The translations under genes and the position numbers were made by a program. A DNA stretch of 64,000 nucleotides from Desnuesiella massiliensis (lineage in GTDB: Bacteria > Bacillota > Clostridia > Clostridiales > Clostridiaceae): positions 558,001 through 622,000 of the forward strand of contig NZ_LN879455.1 of assembly GCF_001403615.1 (NCBI RefSeq), written 5' to 3'. The notes beneath the pieces were generated by a model. The model saw nothing but the letters and a program-made list of their open reading frames with translations, ran no database searches and was not told where the DNA came from. Shown here piece by piece: positions 42,359 through 50,778 of the stretch (its first letter is position 1; every line of letters begins with the position of its first letter).

Positions 42359-42554
42359 AATGCACAATTCACAGTGCATAATTCACAATGAAGGTAATTT
42401 TTCTCCGCTGGCACTGTAAAAAAAATTAGAAATTTATGAAGCGTGGCTAATGCTTAGCCACGGCTTTTTATGGTGGCAAGCTGCTAAAAATATAATTATA
42501 GATTTTTAGCAGGGTAACGGAGAAAAATCCTACTCAATTGTGCATTGTGAATTC
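42359..42554. repeat. MITE-like palindromic repeat, family 1, copy 2
   Basis: About 196 bp, same orientation as copy 1: AATGCACAATTCACAGTGCA at one end, CAATTGTGCATTGTGAATTC at the other, with the internal AATTTATGAAGCGTGGCTAA and AACGGAGAAAAATCC conserved. Lies between convergent plsC and the OadG-like gene, flanked by hairpins on both sides. Confidence 0.8.
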
Positions 42555-42580
42555 AAAAAGACGACTTTCGTCGTCTTTTT
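42555..42580. terminator. Terminator after the OadG-like gene
   Basis: AAAAAGACGAC / GTCGTCTTTTT arms with a TTTC loop, serving the minus-strand unit and abutting repeat copy 2. Confidence 0.8.
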
Positions 42581-42595
42581 CCTATATGTTCATTT

Positions 42596-42727
42596 TTACT
42601 TTTTTGTAGGAAACACTTTTAGTAGTGTTTTTATCATAATATATATAATAAGAATAACCACAAATATTCCTAACATTCCTTGCCACATAAGGGTAAGAGT
42701 ATTATAAAAAACATCCCATTGACTCAT
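42596..42727 (-). CDS. OadG-related small membrane subunit, 43 residues
   Basis: ATG 42727 with AGGAGGTACATATA upstream and TAA at 42596. The product is one membrane helix (LTLMWQGMLGIFVVILIIY) followed by a basic tail with KVFPTKK. The N-terminal pattern and size match the small OadG-type subunits found beside decarboxylase beta subunits. It starts 17 bp after the oadB stop codon, so the two form one operon. Such subunits stabilise or assemble the Na+ pump; that role is inferred from the neighbour. Confidence 0.75.
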   Translation of the reverse strand: MSQWDVFYNTLTLMWQGMLGIFVVILIIYIMIKTLLKVFPTKK

Positions 42728-42744
42728 TATATGTACCTCCTCTG

Positions 42745-43872
42745 CTATTTAACTAGCATTAATATTAAACCACCAGCTATTACTGAAGCAATTTGACCTG
42801 CTACGTTGGCCCCAACGGCATACATTAACACAAAGTTTTGAGGGTCTTCCTTTTGAGCCATTTTTTGAATTACTCTAGCTGACATAGGAAAGGCTGAAAT
42901 GCCAGCAGCACCAATCATTGGATTAATTTTTTCTTTTCTAAACATATTTATAATCTTTGCAAAAATTACTCCGCCTATGGTATCAAAGATGAATGCAAAT
43001 AATCCCATTAGAATAATTAGTCCTGTCTGTAATGTTAAGAATTTATCCGCTTGCATTTTTGTAGCTATAGTTATTCCCAAAAGTATAGTTACAATATTAA
43101 CCAATTCGTTTTGGGCTGAATTAGAAAGTCTATCTAAAACTCCACATTCTCTCAATAGGTTACCAAACATTAAAAATCCGATTAGAGGAACGGCATTCGG
43201 TGCTATTATTCCTGCAATTACTGTGATAGCAATAGGGAATATTATTTTTGTAGTTTTAGATACGTTTTCTGCTTTATAGGTCATTCTTATCATACGCTCT
43301 TTTTTTGTAGTTACTAGCTTTATTGCTAGTGGCTGGATTACAGGCACTAATGCCATGTAAGAATAGGCTGCTACAGATATGGGACCTAATAAATCTGGTG
43401 CAAACCTACCAGCTACAAATATTGAAGTAGGTCCATCGGCAGCTCCTATGATACCTATGGATGCAGCTTCTTTTAATGTGAAGCCAGCTAAAGCAGCTAG
43501 AGCAATAGTGATAAAAATACCAAATTGAGCAGCAGCACCAAATAATATCATAAAAGGATTTTGAAGTATGGGACCAAAATCTATCATTGCTCCTATACCT
43601 ATGAATATTAGTAATGGAAATAGTTCAGTGTTAATACCAGCATTAAATAATAAATCAATAATACCTTCTACTGGAGTTCCATCGATCATTTGAGTTATGG
43701 CACCAGACATAGGTATGTTTACTAATATGGCACCAAAGCCCATAGGTAAAAGTAAAGCAGGTTCAAAGTCCTTAGCTATAGCTAAATAGATTAAAACTCC
43801 TCCAATAACCCACATTACTATCAATTTGGGATTGCTAATTAAGGCATTGATTCCTTGAAGTAAGATATCCAT
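42745..43872 (-). CDS. oadB: Na+-translocating decarboxylase beta subunit
   Basis: 375 residues, about 9-11 membrane helices. Family signatures are GIIGAADGPTSIFVAGRFAP (~140-160), whose Asp takes part in Na+ transport, IGAMIDFGPILQNPF (~92) and GAAGISAFPMSARVIQ near the C-terminus. It couples decarboxylation by a biotin-dependent complex to Na+ export. No alpha (carboxyltransferase) or biotin carrier gene is in the window, so the chemistry it serves cannot be stated. AAGGAGGGTAATT precedes the ATG. A structured leader lies upstream. Confidence 0.92.
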   Translation of the reverse strand: MDILLQGINALISNPKLIVMWVIGGVLIYLAIAKDFEPALLLPMGFGAILVNIPMSGAITQMIDGTPVEGIIDLLFNAGINTELFPLLIFIGIGAMIDFGPILQNPFMILFGAAAQFGIFITIALAALAGFTLKEAASIGIIGAADGPTSIFVAGRFAPDLLGPISVAAYSYMALVPVIQPLAIKLVTTKKERMIRMTYKAENVSKTTKIIFPIAITVIAGIIAPNAVPLIGFLMFGNLLRECGVLDRLSNSAQNELVNIVTILLGITIATKMQADKFLTLQTGLIILMGLFAFIFDTIGGVIFAKIINMFRKEKINPMIGAAGISAFPMSARVIQKMAQKEDPQNFVLMYAVGANVAGQIASVIAGGLILMLVK

Positions 43873-43901
43873 AAATTACCCTCCTTAATATTTAAGTGTA
43901 A

Positions 43902-44065
43902 ATTGCATACTTATAATTTATACAATTTACATCATTAATAAACACTTTTAAGTCTGAGTCATTTAAAAAGACCTTTAGCATAGTTTAACTATGCTAAAGG
44001 TCTCACTTTTTAAGAATAAACCAGGCTTAGAGCCGATTGTTGGCTTTATTCACAATAGAATATTA
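43902..44065 (-). promoter_or_regulatory. Structured leader with terminator upstream of oadB (candidate riboswitch/attenuator)
   Basis: In minus-strand order: AATAAAGCCA pairs with TGGTTTATT around a GCC-AACAATC-GGC hairpin (44062-44020); then a 35-nt perfect palindrome, 17-bp arms AGACCTTTAGCATAGTT, at 44003-43969 followed by TTTTT; then TGTAAATTG / CAATTTACA arms close to the start codon. Aptamer-like element plus terminator suggests attenuation. No class I can name is matched. The 44066-44252 remainder toward nth shows only promoter-like AT-rich sequence. Confidence 0.5.
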
Positions 44066-44252
44066 TAATATCTATTGTAGTTACTCCCCCTTAACATTAT
44101 GAAGAATAATGTTATAATTAAGATAATGGTTATTATTGAGTAATTATATTAATAATGAATTAAATAATCTCACATACTATATTTTATTATAATAAAGTAA
44201 AAATGTCAAAAAATATTAACAAATGAAATTATACATTCAAAGGATGGTTAGT

Positions 44253-44885
44253 ATGAAGAAAAATGTGAAGGAAATATTAGAACTTTTAAAAAAAGAGTAC
44301 CCTGATGCTAAATGTGAATTAGACTATGGTACCCCCTTTCAATTGTTAGTAGCTACTATATTGTCAGCTCAGACTACGGACAAAAAGGTTAATGAGGTTA
44401 CAGAGGAGTTATTTAAAGAATATCCTACGGTGGACGATTTTTTAAGGCTTTCTCAAGAAGAGCTAGAAAATAGGATTAAAAAAATTGGACTATATAGAAA
44501 TAAAGCAAAAAATATTTTATTAATGTGTAGGCAGTTAAAAGAAAATTATAAAGGAGAGGTACCTAATACCATGGAAGGCATAACTTCTCTTGCGGGTGCT
44601 GGAAGAAAAACAGCCAATGTGGTGCTTTCTAATGCCTTTGGTGTACCAGCTATTGCTGTAGATACACATGTTTTTAGAGTGTCTAACAGAATAGGCTTGG
44701 CTAAGGCCGATAAGGTAGAAGATACAGAGGAGCAGTTAAGAAAGAATATTGCAAAAAAAGAGTGGTCCTTGGCACATCATTTATTGATTTTTCATGGAAG
44801 AAGATGTTGTACTGCTAGAAAGCCAGAATGTGAAAGATGTATAATAAGAGGTTATTGTAATTATTATAAAGAGTTATTAAGGTAA
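44253..44885 (+). CDS. nth: Endonuclease III
   Basis: 210 residues from ATG 44253 (AAAGGATGG upstream), the usual length. The helix-hairpin-helix LAGAGRKTANVVLSNAFG (~110-127) includes the catalytic Lys, and AVDTHVFRVSNRI carries the catalytic Asp. The C-terminal CTARKPECERCIIRGYC (Cx6Cx2Cx5C) binds a 4Fe-4S cluster. It removes oxidised pyrimidines from DNA and cuts the abasic site. Confidence 0.96.
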   Translation: MKKNVKEILELLKKEYPDAKCELDYGTPFQLLVATILSAQTTDKKVNEVTEELFKEYPTVDDFLRLSQEELENRIKKIGLYRNKAKNILLMCRQLKENYKGEVPNTMEGITSLAGAGRKTANVVLSNAFGVPAIAVDTHVFRVSNRIGLAKADKVEDTEEQLRKNIAKKEWSLAHHLLIFHGRRCCTARKPECERCIIRGYCNYYKELLR

Positions 44886-44903
44886 AAATATTATATTTTT
44901 TGT

Positions 44904-44950
44904 AAAAGGCATTATGAATTTTAAAATTTCATGATGCTTTTTATTTTTTG
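44904..44950 (+). terminator. Terminator after nth
   Basis: AAAGGCATTATGAA / TTTCATGATGCTTTTT imperfect arms around a TTTTAAAA centre, followed by T-rich sequence. Confidence 0.7.
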
Positions 44951-45051
44951 CTATCAGAATTTGCGATAAAAAAATAGAGGAAATATGTAAATGGTAAAGA
45001 ATAGTATTTATATCGAAATAAGTAAAAAATAATAGGGAAAGGGTAGTTTTT

Positions 45052-47445
45052 ATGCAGTTATACAATTTAAATAAAAATAAAATATTTACGTATAAATATT
45101 GTAATTCTAATAATGCAATGCTTTATTCTTTTATTTTTATAATTTGCTTAAGTATAATACCTTATATCATACATTCAAAAACTGCTTACTATAAAGAATT
45201 CTACACTGCCATTCAGTTCTCTAGCTCTATAGTGGCTTATATTGCTGCATTTACTTGCTTAATGTATTTTCTAGCTACCAAAGAAGAGTTTTATATTATA
45301 ATTGCATTAATTTATTTTATCTCTGCCAGTGATGAATTTGCAAGAGTGATAATTCGCATATTAAGACATAAAGGAGTTAGTACAACTTTTATGATTGATT
45401 ACGTAAGAACCAGTCATATCTTAAACAAAGTTTTACTCTCATTAGTATTATTCTTAGCTTGTTTTTATAGTAATAAATTAAGTAGAATAATAAAAAAAAG
45501 AGTAACCTTATTAGTCCATATTTTTCTTTCAATAATATTTACTACCCTTTGTGGCATGTTTCTAACTAAATTTTTTGGATATAGCAAAACCATGTATAAT
45601 TTAAGTATAACTATATCAATTTTCTCTTTATTTATTTCTTCCATGTATTTTATATTTTCAACTCTTAAGAAAAAAAAAGATATATTCTCATCAATGTTAT
45701 TAGCTAGCCTTATATTTATTTTTTTTGGACAGATATATTTATTATTTTCTAAAGCATATTATGATATTAGCTTTGTAGTTTCTTCTATAAGCGATATGCT
45801 AGGTAATGTCATGCCTATTTTGGGAATAAGCATCCAATTTGTGAGTGAAATAAGAAAAGTAAATTTAAGAATAGAACAGTGCAATAAATTACAGGGAAAA
45901 TTAAATAAATTTTATAGAGTAGTTGAAGAGAGCCCTAACATGATAGCCTTTTTAGACGAAAGTGGAAAATTTCAATATATGAATCCCTCTTTTAAGAATA
46001 CTCTGATTAACAGGAACCAACACTATGTAGGAAAAAGCCTTTCAGAGGTATATAATAATTCAAAGGTAGATGTTCATCATGATAATATTAAGAATAGCTT
46101 AAAAAACTCTAACTCTTGGTCTGGCAGAGTTGACATACCCTTAAATGAAAACGAGAACTCGGTATATAAATGCTCAGTATTTAAATTGATTTCTGAAAAG
46201 CTAAAAGAGGATAACTATGTTATAATAAGTGAAGATGTTTCTGAAAGCAATAAAATAGAAGAAAAATTAAAAAAGAGTGAAAAAAAATTAAGAGAAATAA
46301 CAGATAATATGATAGATATAATTTGTAAAGTAGATAGAGATGGAATTATTGAATATATAAGTAGTTCCTACTGTAATCTTTCCAAGCGTAACTATAAGGA
46401 GTTTAGAGGAAAACATGTTTATGAAATAATTCATCCAGAGGATTTAAATTTAGTAGATGAGGTGTATAGACGTGTAAAAAATAGTGGTATCAGTGAGCGT
46501 GTAGAGTATAGACTAAAAATATTTAATAATGAATATATATGGGTAGAATCAATTATAGGGGTTCTGCTTGATGATACTGGTGAAATTAATGGAGGCATTG
46601 TGAGCAGTAGGGATATTACGGATAAGAGAAAGCTAGCGGAAACTATGGAATATGATAGAATTAAAACTGAATTTTTTGCTAACATATCTCACGAGCTAAG
46701 AACTCCGATTAATGTAATATTCTCAGCACTTCAAGTGGTAGAAATGTATTCTTTTAATGATAAAACTTTTTCACATATTAACAGATATAATAAAATTATG
46801 AAACAAAATTGTTATAGATTACTTAGGCTTGTTAGCAACTTAATAGATATTACAAAAATTGATTCTGGTTATCTAAAGCTTCAATTGGGAAATCATGATA
46901 TAATAAAGATTGTGGAAGATATTACTATGTCTGTAGTAGACTATGCTGAAAATAAAGGCATAAACATAATTTTTGATACAGATATAGAAGAAAAAGTTAT
47001 GGCCTGTGATCCAGATAAAATTGAGAGAATAGTTATGAATTTATTATCTAATGCTGTAAAATTTACTCAGGAAAAGGGCAGCATATATGTTTCCATACTT
47101 AATGGAGAAGAAGATAATCTTTATATCTCAGTAAAGGATAGTGGTAGAGGTATTCCAAAGGAAAAATTGGATGTTATTTTTGAGAGGTTTAGGCAGGTAG
47201 ATAAGTCTTTGGCAAGAGACCATGAAGGAAGTGGAATAGGATTATCCTTAGTAAAATCTTTAGTAGAGCTTCATGGAGGTAGTGTTAAGGTAGAAAGTGA
47301 AGTAGGACTAGGAAGCAACTTTGTAATAGAGCTACCCTGTAGATGTGTGGAAGATGATGTTTTATATGATGTAAATGAAATTAAGCAATCTCATATAGAG
47401 AGAATAAGTATTGAGTTTTCAGATATATATGATATAAATTATTGA
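45052..47445 (+). CDS. Sensor histidine kinase with MASE3-like membrane domain and two PAS domains
   Basis: 797 residues. Residues ~20-270 are about eight membrane helices including SASDEFARVIIRILRHKGVS, matching the MASE3 sensor region. PAS domains follow at ~290-400 (VVEESPNMIAFLDESGKF) and ~405-535 (ITDNMIDIICKVDRDGII, ending SSRDITDKRKLAE). HisKA has FFANISHELRTPINVIFSAL with the phospho-His near 547; HATPase has NLLSNAVKFT, DSGRGIPKEK and GSGIGLSLVKSL. No response regulator directly follows, so the partner is not assigned; the VanR-like regulator at 48259 has its own kinase. Ligand unknown. Confidence 0.9.
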   Translation: MQLYNLNKNKIFTYKYCNSNNAMLYSFIFIICLSIIPYIIHSKTAYYKEFYTAIQFSSSIVAYIAAFTCLMYFLATKEEFYIIIALIYFISASDEFARVIIRILRHKGVSTTFMIDYVRTSHILNKVLLSLVLFLACFYSNKLSRIIKKRVTLLVHIFLSIIFTTLCGMFLTKFFGYSKTMYNLSITISIFSLFISSMYFIFSTLKKKKDIFSSMLLASLIFIFFGQIYLLFSKAYYDISFVVSSISDMLGNVMPILGISIQFVSEIRKVNLRIEQCNKLQGKLNKFYRVVEESPNMIAFLDESGKFQYMNPSFKNTLINRNQHYVGKSLSEVYNNSKVDVHHDNIKNSLKNSNSWSGRVDIPLNENENSVYKCSVFKLISEKLKEDNYVIISEDVSESNKIEEKLKKSEKKLREITDNMIDIICKVDRDGIIEYISSSYCNLSKRNYKEFRGKHVYEIIHPEDLNLVDEVYRRVKNSGISERVEYRLKIFNNEYIWVESIIGVLLDDTGEINGGIVSSRDITDKRKLAETMEYDRIKTEFFANISHELRTPINVIFSALQVVEMYSFNDKTFSHINRYNKIMKQNCYRLLRLVSNLIDITKIDSGYLKLQLGNHDIIKIVEDITMSVVDYAENKGINIIFDTDIEEKVMACDPDKIERIVMNLLSNAVKFTQEKGSIYVSILNGEEDNLYISVKDSGRGIPKEKLDVIFERFRQVDKSLARDHEGSGIGLSLVKSLVELHGGSVKVESEVGLGSNFVIELPCRCVEDDVLYDVNEIKQSHIERISIEFSDIYDINY

Positions 47446-47476
47446 TTGAAAAACCTTGCTTTAAGTAAGGTATCTC

Positions 47477-47526
47477 AAAATGCGTTTCAGTGGTAACTTA
47501 ATGTTACTATGTGGAAATGCATTTTT
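47477..47526 (+). terminator. Hairpin after the histidine kinase gene
   Basis: AAAATGCGTTTCA / TGGAAATGCATTTT imperfect arms with a nested GGTAAC/GTTAC pairing, then TTTTT. A smaller ACCTT/AAGGT hairpin precedes it at about 47452-47471. Confidence 0.6.
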
Positions 47527-47629
47527 GCTATTGGAAATAAATATTAAAAGTTAAGTTTTTTTTAAGATTTATTGTAGAGTATTATTAAGATTTAAAGTGT
47601 ATTATAATATATAATGGGAGGCGATATTA

Positions 47630-48313
47630 TTGGAAAATGTAAAGAGTATAGTAAAAGATAATTGGAAGCATGCTATGGCAATGGTAAGCTACCTTTTTAT
47701 AGTGTTATTATATGGCCTTGTTAATAAGCCTAATTTAGGGAGAGTTCACAGTTTAGTAACACCTTTTGATAGGAATACGCCTTTTATAAAGTATTTTATA
47801 ATTCCTTATAATATATGGTATCCTTTTATAATATTTAGCATAGTATATTTAATTTTGAAGAATAGAGATGAATATTACAGAACTCTCCTTGGTTTAGATC
47901 TAGGAGTGCTTGTTTGTTATGCCATATATATAGTTTTTCAGACTACAGTAGTAAGACCAGAGTTAATGGAAACAGATATATTTACAAAAATAGTTGCCAT
48001 GACTTATAAGGCAGATTTACCTTATAATTGTTTTCCCAGTATTCATGTATTTACTACGGGTTTGATCATTTTATCAATGTTAAGTAGTAAGAACACTAAT
48101 AAGTATATAAAAATAACTTGGCCAATTATTGGTACGGCCATTATAGCATCCACCTTATATGTTAAGCAACATGTTGTTATGGATGTATTTGGTGGGTTAC
48201 TATTAAGTTTAATTATGTTTTATGCATTTAGGAAAGTTGAGGAGGAAAAATTAATTTCATGGATAAAGAAACTATACTTATCGTTGACGATGAAAAAGAA
48301 ATTAGAGATTTAA
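47630..48313 (+). CDS. PAP2-type phosphatase, membrane-bound
   Basis: 227 residues from TTG 47630 with GGGAGGC 7 nt upstream. Six membrane helices; the phosphatase motifs are NCFPSIHVFTTG (PSxH, ~137-145) and YVKQHVVMDVFGG (HxxxD, ~182-192). The family removes phosphate from lipid phosphates such as undecaprenyl pyrophosphate or phosphatidate; this sub-branch also resembles inositolphosphotransferase-like proteins. Its last 18 codons overlap the start of the response regulator gene by 55 nt in another frame, so the genes are tightly coupled. Confidence 0.8.
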   Translation: MENVKSIVKDNWKHAMAMVSYLFIVLLYGLVNKPNLGRVHSLVTPFDRNTPFIKYFIIPYNIWYPFIIFSIVYLILKNRDEYYRTLLGLDLGVLVCYAIYIVFQTTVVRPELMETDIFTKIVAMTYKADLPYNCFPSIHVFTTGLIILSMLSSKNTNKYIKITWPIIGTAIIASTLYVKQHVVMDVFGGLLLSLIMFYAFRKVEEEKLISWIKKLYLSLTMKKKLEI

Positions 48314-48966
48314 TTGATATATATTTAAAAAATGAAGGTTATAACACTTTAAAGGCAGAAGACGGATTAAAAGCTTTGGAAATTCTCGAAGATAATGAAG
48401 TGCATCTTATAATCTTAGATATCATGATGCCAAAGTTAGATGGAATGCAAGCTTGTTTAAAAATAAGGGAAGAGAGAAATACACCTATAATTATGCTATC
48501 TGCTAAGTCAGAGGATATGGATAAAATAATGGGGCTTACCACTGGAGCTGATGATTATCTTACAAAGCCTTTTAATCCATTGGAACTTATAGCAAGGGTT
48601 AAGTCTCAGCTTAGAAGATATATTAAGTTAAATAATAGTTCTCCTATACCTAATTTAGATAAGACTTCTATTATAGAGATAGAGGATTTAATGATGAATA
48701 CAGAAAATCATGAGGTTTTTCTAGATGGAAAGCCTATAAAACTAACACCTATGGAGTTTGATATTCTAGAATTGCTAGGAAGAAATAGGGGAATAGTATT
48801 TAGTATAGAAAAAATTTATGAAAAGGTGTGGAAGGAAGAATTTATTCAATCAGATAATACAGTTATGGTGCATATAAGAAAGATAAGAGAAAAGATAGAG
48901 GAAGATCCTAGAAAACCTAGATTCATAAAGACTGTATGGGGAGTGGGATATAAGATTGAAAAATAA
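48259..48966 (+). CDS. OmpR-family response regulator (VanR-like)
   Basis: 235 residues. The receiver domain has ILIVDDEKEIRDLIDIYLK, the phospho-Asp in HLIILDIMMPKLDG (~54) and DDYLTKPFNPLELIARV with the conserved Lys. The C-terminal winged helix includes KLTPMEFDILELLGRNRGIV and IKTVWGVGYKIEK. Similarity in layout to VanR rather than PhoP comes from the short linker and the neighbouring genes. GAGGAGG lies 13 nt upstream inside the PAP2 gene. It overlaps the kinase gene by 11 nt, giving a PAP2-regulator-kinase operon. Confidence 0.92.
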   Translation: MDKETILIVDDEKEIRDLIDIYLKNEGYNTLKAEDGLKALEILEDNEVHLIILDIMMPKLDGMQACLKIREERNTPIIMLSAKSEDMDKIMGLTTGADDYLTKPFNPLELIARVKSQLRRYIKLNNSSPIPNLDKTSIIEIEDLMMNTENHEVFLDGKPIKLTPMEFDILELLGRNRGIVFSIEKIYEKVWKEEFIQSDNTVMVHIRKIREKIEEDPRKPRFIKTVWGVGYKIEK

Positions 48967-50560
48967 AACAGATCTTAAGATAATTAATAAAAGTAAAAAA
49001 CAAAAGAAGCCTCAAAAACAGCCTGGACTAATTAGAAGACTTTTTAGAACTATTTTTAAACCTTTATTAAGCTTTATGGATCCTATGCTAAGGTTTTTAG
49101 ATTTTGTTAAGGAAAAAGTGAAAGAAAGCATAAGGTTTGAACTAATCATAACCTTTGGAGTATGCTTCTTTTTTGCTGTGATGGTTTTTGGAATAAGCAG
49201 TAATTATTTTTCAAGGGATCAAAAGGTACCCCAAATAGATTATAGTAATGGTGTTTCAGATATTAATCGTATTACAGATTCACTATTAAGAGAGCTAAGC
49301 AATGGGGAGATTGAAAGTACAAATAAAGAAGCTATTGATAAATTACTTCAAAGGTATGGTGTTTATAATAGCGAGTTAAAGTTAATAATAACTGATTTAG
49401 AAGGAAAAATAATATACAAGACCTCTAGCGTAGCAGAGACTCAAATTGATATATATAATCTTATAAAAAATGCCTCTAATTTTAAAGCTACAGATTGGTA
49501 TGATAATTATCAAGGACGAAGTGATGTAAGAAAAGAGATAGTGATATTTTATCCTTTAAAATTAAAGGATATTAGAACCTATTTAATAGTAAAGGATATT
49601 CCTGAGCCCAATATAGTATATACTAACTATAGAAGCAGAAACGATTTTTTAGCCTTAGTTATAGCTGTAGCAGCCTTTATAGCTGGCTTTATCTTTGTCA
49701 CTAATAAAAAGATGAGATATATTGAAGAGATATCAGAAGGAGTAGCTGAAATAGCGAAAGGAAAACTAGATTATCGTATAAAAAATAAGGGGAAGGACGA
49801 ATTAAATGAATTAGCATGGAACATTAATCACATGGCTGAGGAAATAGAAAATAAAATAGAAAACGAAAGAAGAGCAGAAAAAACTAAGAATGAATTAGTA
49901 ACCAATGTATCTCATGACTTAAGAACTCCTTTAACTTCCGTTATGGGCTATATAGGCTTAGTTAAAGAAGGCAAGTATGAAACAGAGGAACAGATGCAGG
50001 ATTATTTAAATATTGCTTTTAATAAAGCTGAGAAACTAAAGGTGCTCATAGAAGATTTGTTTGAATATACAAAATTAAGTAATGAAGGAGTAAAGCTATA
50101 TAAAGCTCAAGTAAATCTAAAGGAATTTATAGAACAGCTCATTGATGAAATGATACCCATATGTGAAGAAAATTCACTGAATATAATTAAGGAGCTAACA
50201 GAAGAGAGAATATATGTAAGTGTTGATCCGGGTAAAATGTTAAGAGTACTTGAAAATCTTTTAACTAATGCAATAAAATATAGCTATAAACCTGGAAATA
50301 TAAAGGTGTTTTTGGAAAAGGAGCATAATAAAGCTGTAATATGTGTAGAAAATAAAGGTGATAATATAAGTTCCGAAAAGATTCATAAACTCTTTGAAAG
50401 ATTCTATAGATTAGATGAAGCCAGAAATACTTCTAGTGGTGGTAGTGGACTTGGACTAGCTATAGCTAAAAATATAGTAGAGCTTCATGGAGGATCAATT
50501 TGGGCAGAATGTATTGAAAATGATATTAGGTTTTATGTAAGCTTAAACATAGAAGCTTAA
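48956..50560 (+). CDS. Sensor histidine kinase (VanS-like)
   Basis: 534 residues from TTG 48956, overlapping the regulator by 11 nt. A Lys-rich N-terminus (~1-60) precedes membrane helix 1 (~63-82), an extracytoplasmic domain (~83-225) and helix 2 (~226-245). HAMP follows, then HisKA NVSHDLRTPLTSVMGYI (His ~319), and HATPase with NLLTNAIKYSYKPG and GSGLGLAIAKNIVELHGG. It should sense an envelope signal and phosphorylate the adjacent regulator. The ddl gene lies 218 bp downstream, beyond a terminator. Confidence 0.9.
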   Translation: MKNKTDLKIINKSKKQKKPQKQPGLIRRLFRTIFKPLLSFMDPMLRFLDFVKEKVKESIRFELIITFGVCFFFAVMVFGISSNYFSRDQKVPQIDYSNGVSDINRITDSLLRELSNGEIESTNKEAIDKLLQRYGVYNSELKLIITDLEGKIIYKTSSVAETQIDIYNLIKNASNFKATDWYDNYQGRSDVRKEIVIFYPLKLKDIRTYLIVKDIPEPNIVYTNYRSRNDFLALVIAVAAFIAGFIFVTNKKMRYIEEISEGVAEIAKGKLDYRIKNKGKDELNELAWNINHMAEEIENKIENERRAEKTKNELVTNVSHDLRTPLTSVMGYIGLVKEGKYETEEQMQDYLNIAFNKAEKLKVLIEDLFEYTKLSNEGVKLYKAQVNLKEFIEQLIDEMIPICEENSLNIIKELTEERIYVSVDPGKMLRVLENLLTNAIKYSYKPGNIKVFLEKEHNKAVICVENKGDNISSEKIHKLFERFYRLDEARNTSSGGSGLGLAIAKNIVELHGGSIWAECIENDIRFYVSLNIEA

Positions 50561-50570
50561 AAGTTATTTC

Positions 50571-50605
50571 ATGCATGAAGGTGTAAATCCTTCATGCATT
50601 TTTTT
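50571..50605 (+). terminator. Intrinsic terminator after the VanS-like kinase
   Basis: Perfect 11-bp arms ATGCATGAAGG / CCTTCATGCAT followed by T7. Confidence 0.92.
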
Positions 50606-50778
50606 ACGATGTCCAAATGTAAACAATGAATAAATTTTGATCTGGTATTTTAAAAAGTACAATATAAGTGATATAATTAAGACTTGTATGAATATATTTT
50701 TAACGTTTTATAAGATTCACACTATACTAAGTTATATAGTAATAATTATTATATTCGGTCTATATGGAGGTAAGTATG

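Noticed and set aside
44223..44252. Earlier ATG for nth
   Set aside because: No ribosome site, whereas ATG 44253 has AAAGGATGG and gives the family length.
50637..50763. Hydrophobic ORF upstream of ddl
   Set aside because: No ribosome site and it runs into ddl out of frame; more likely promoter region.
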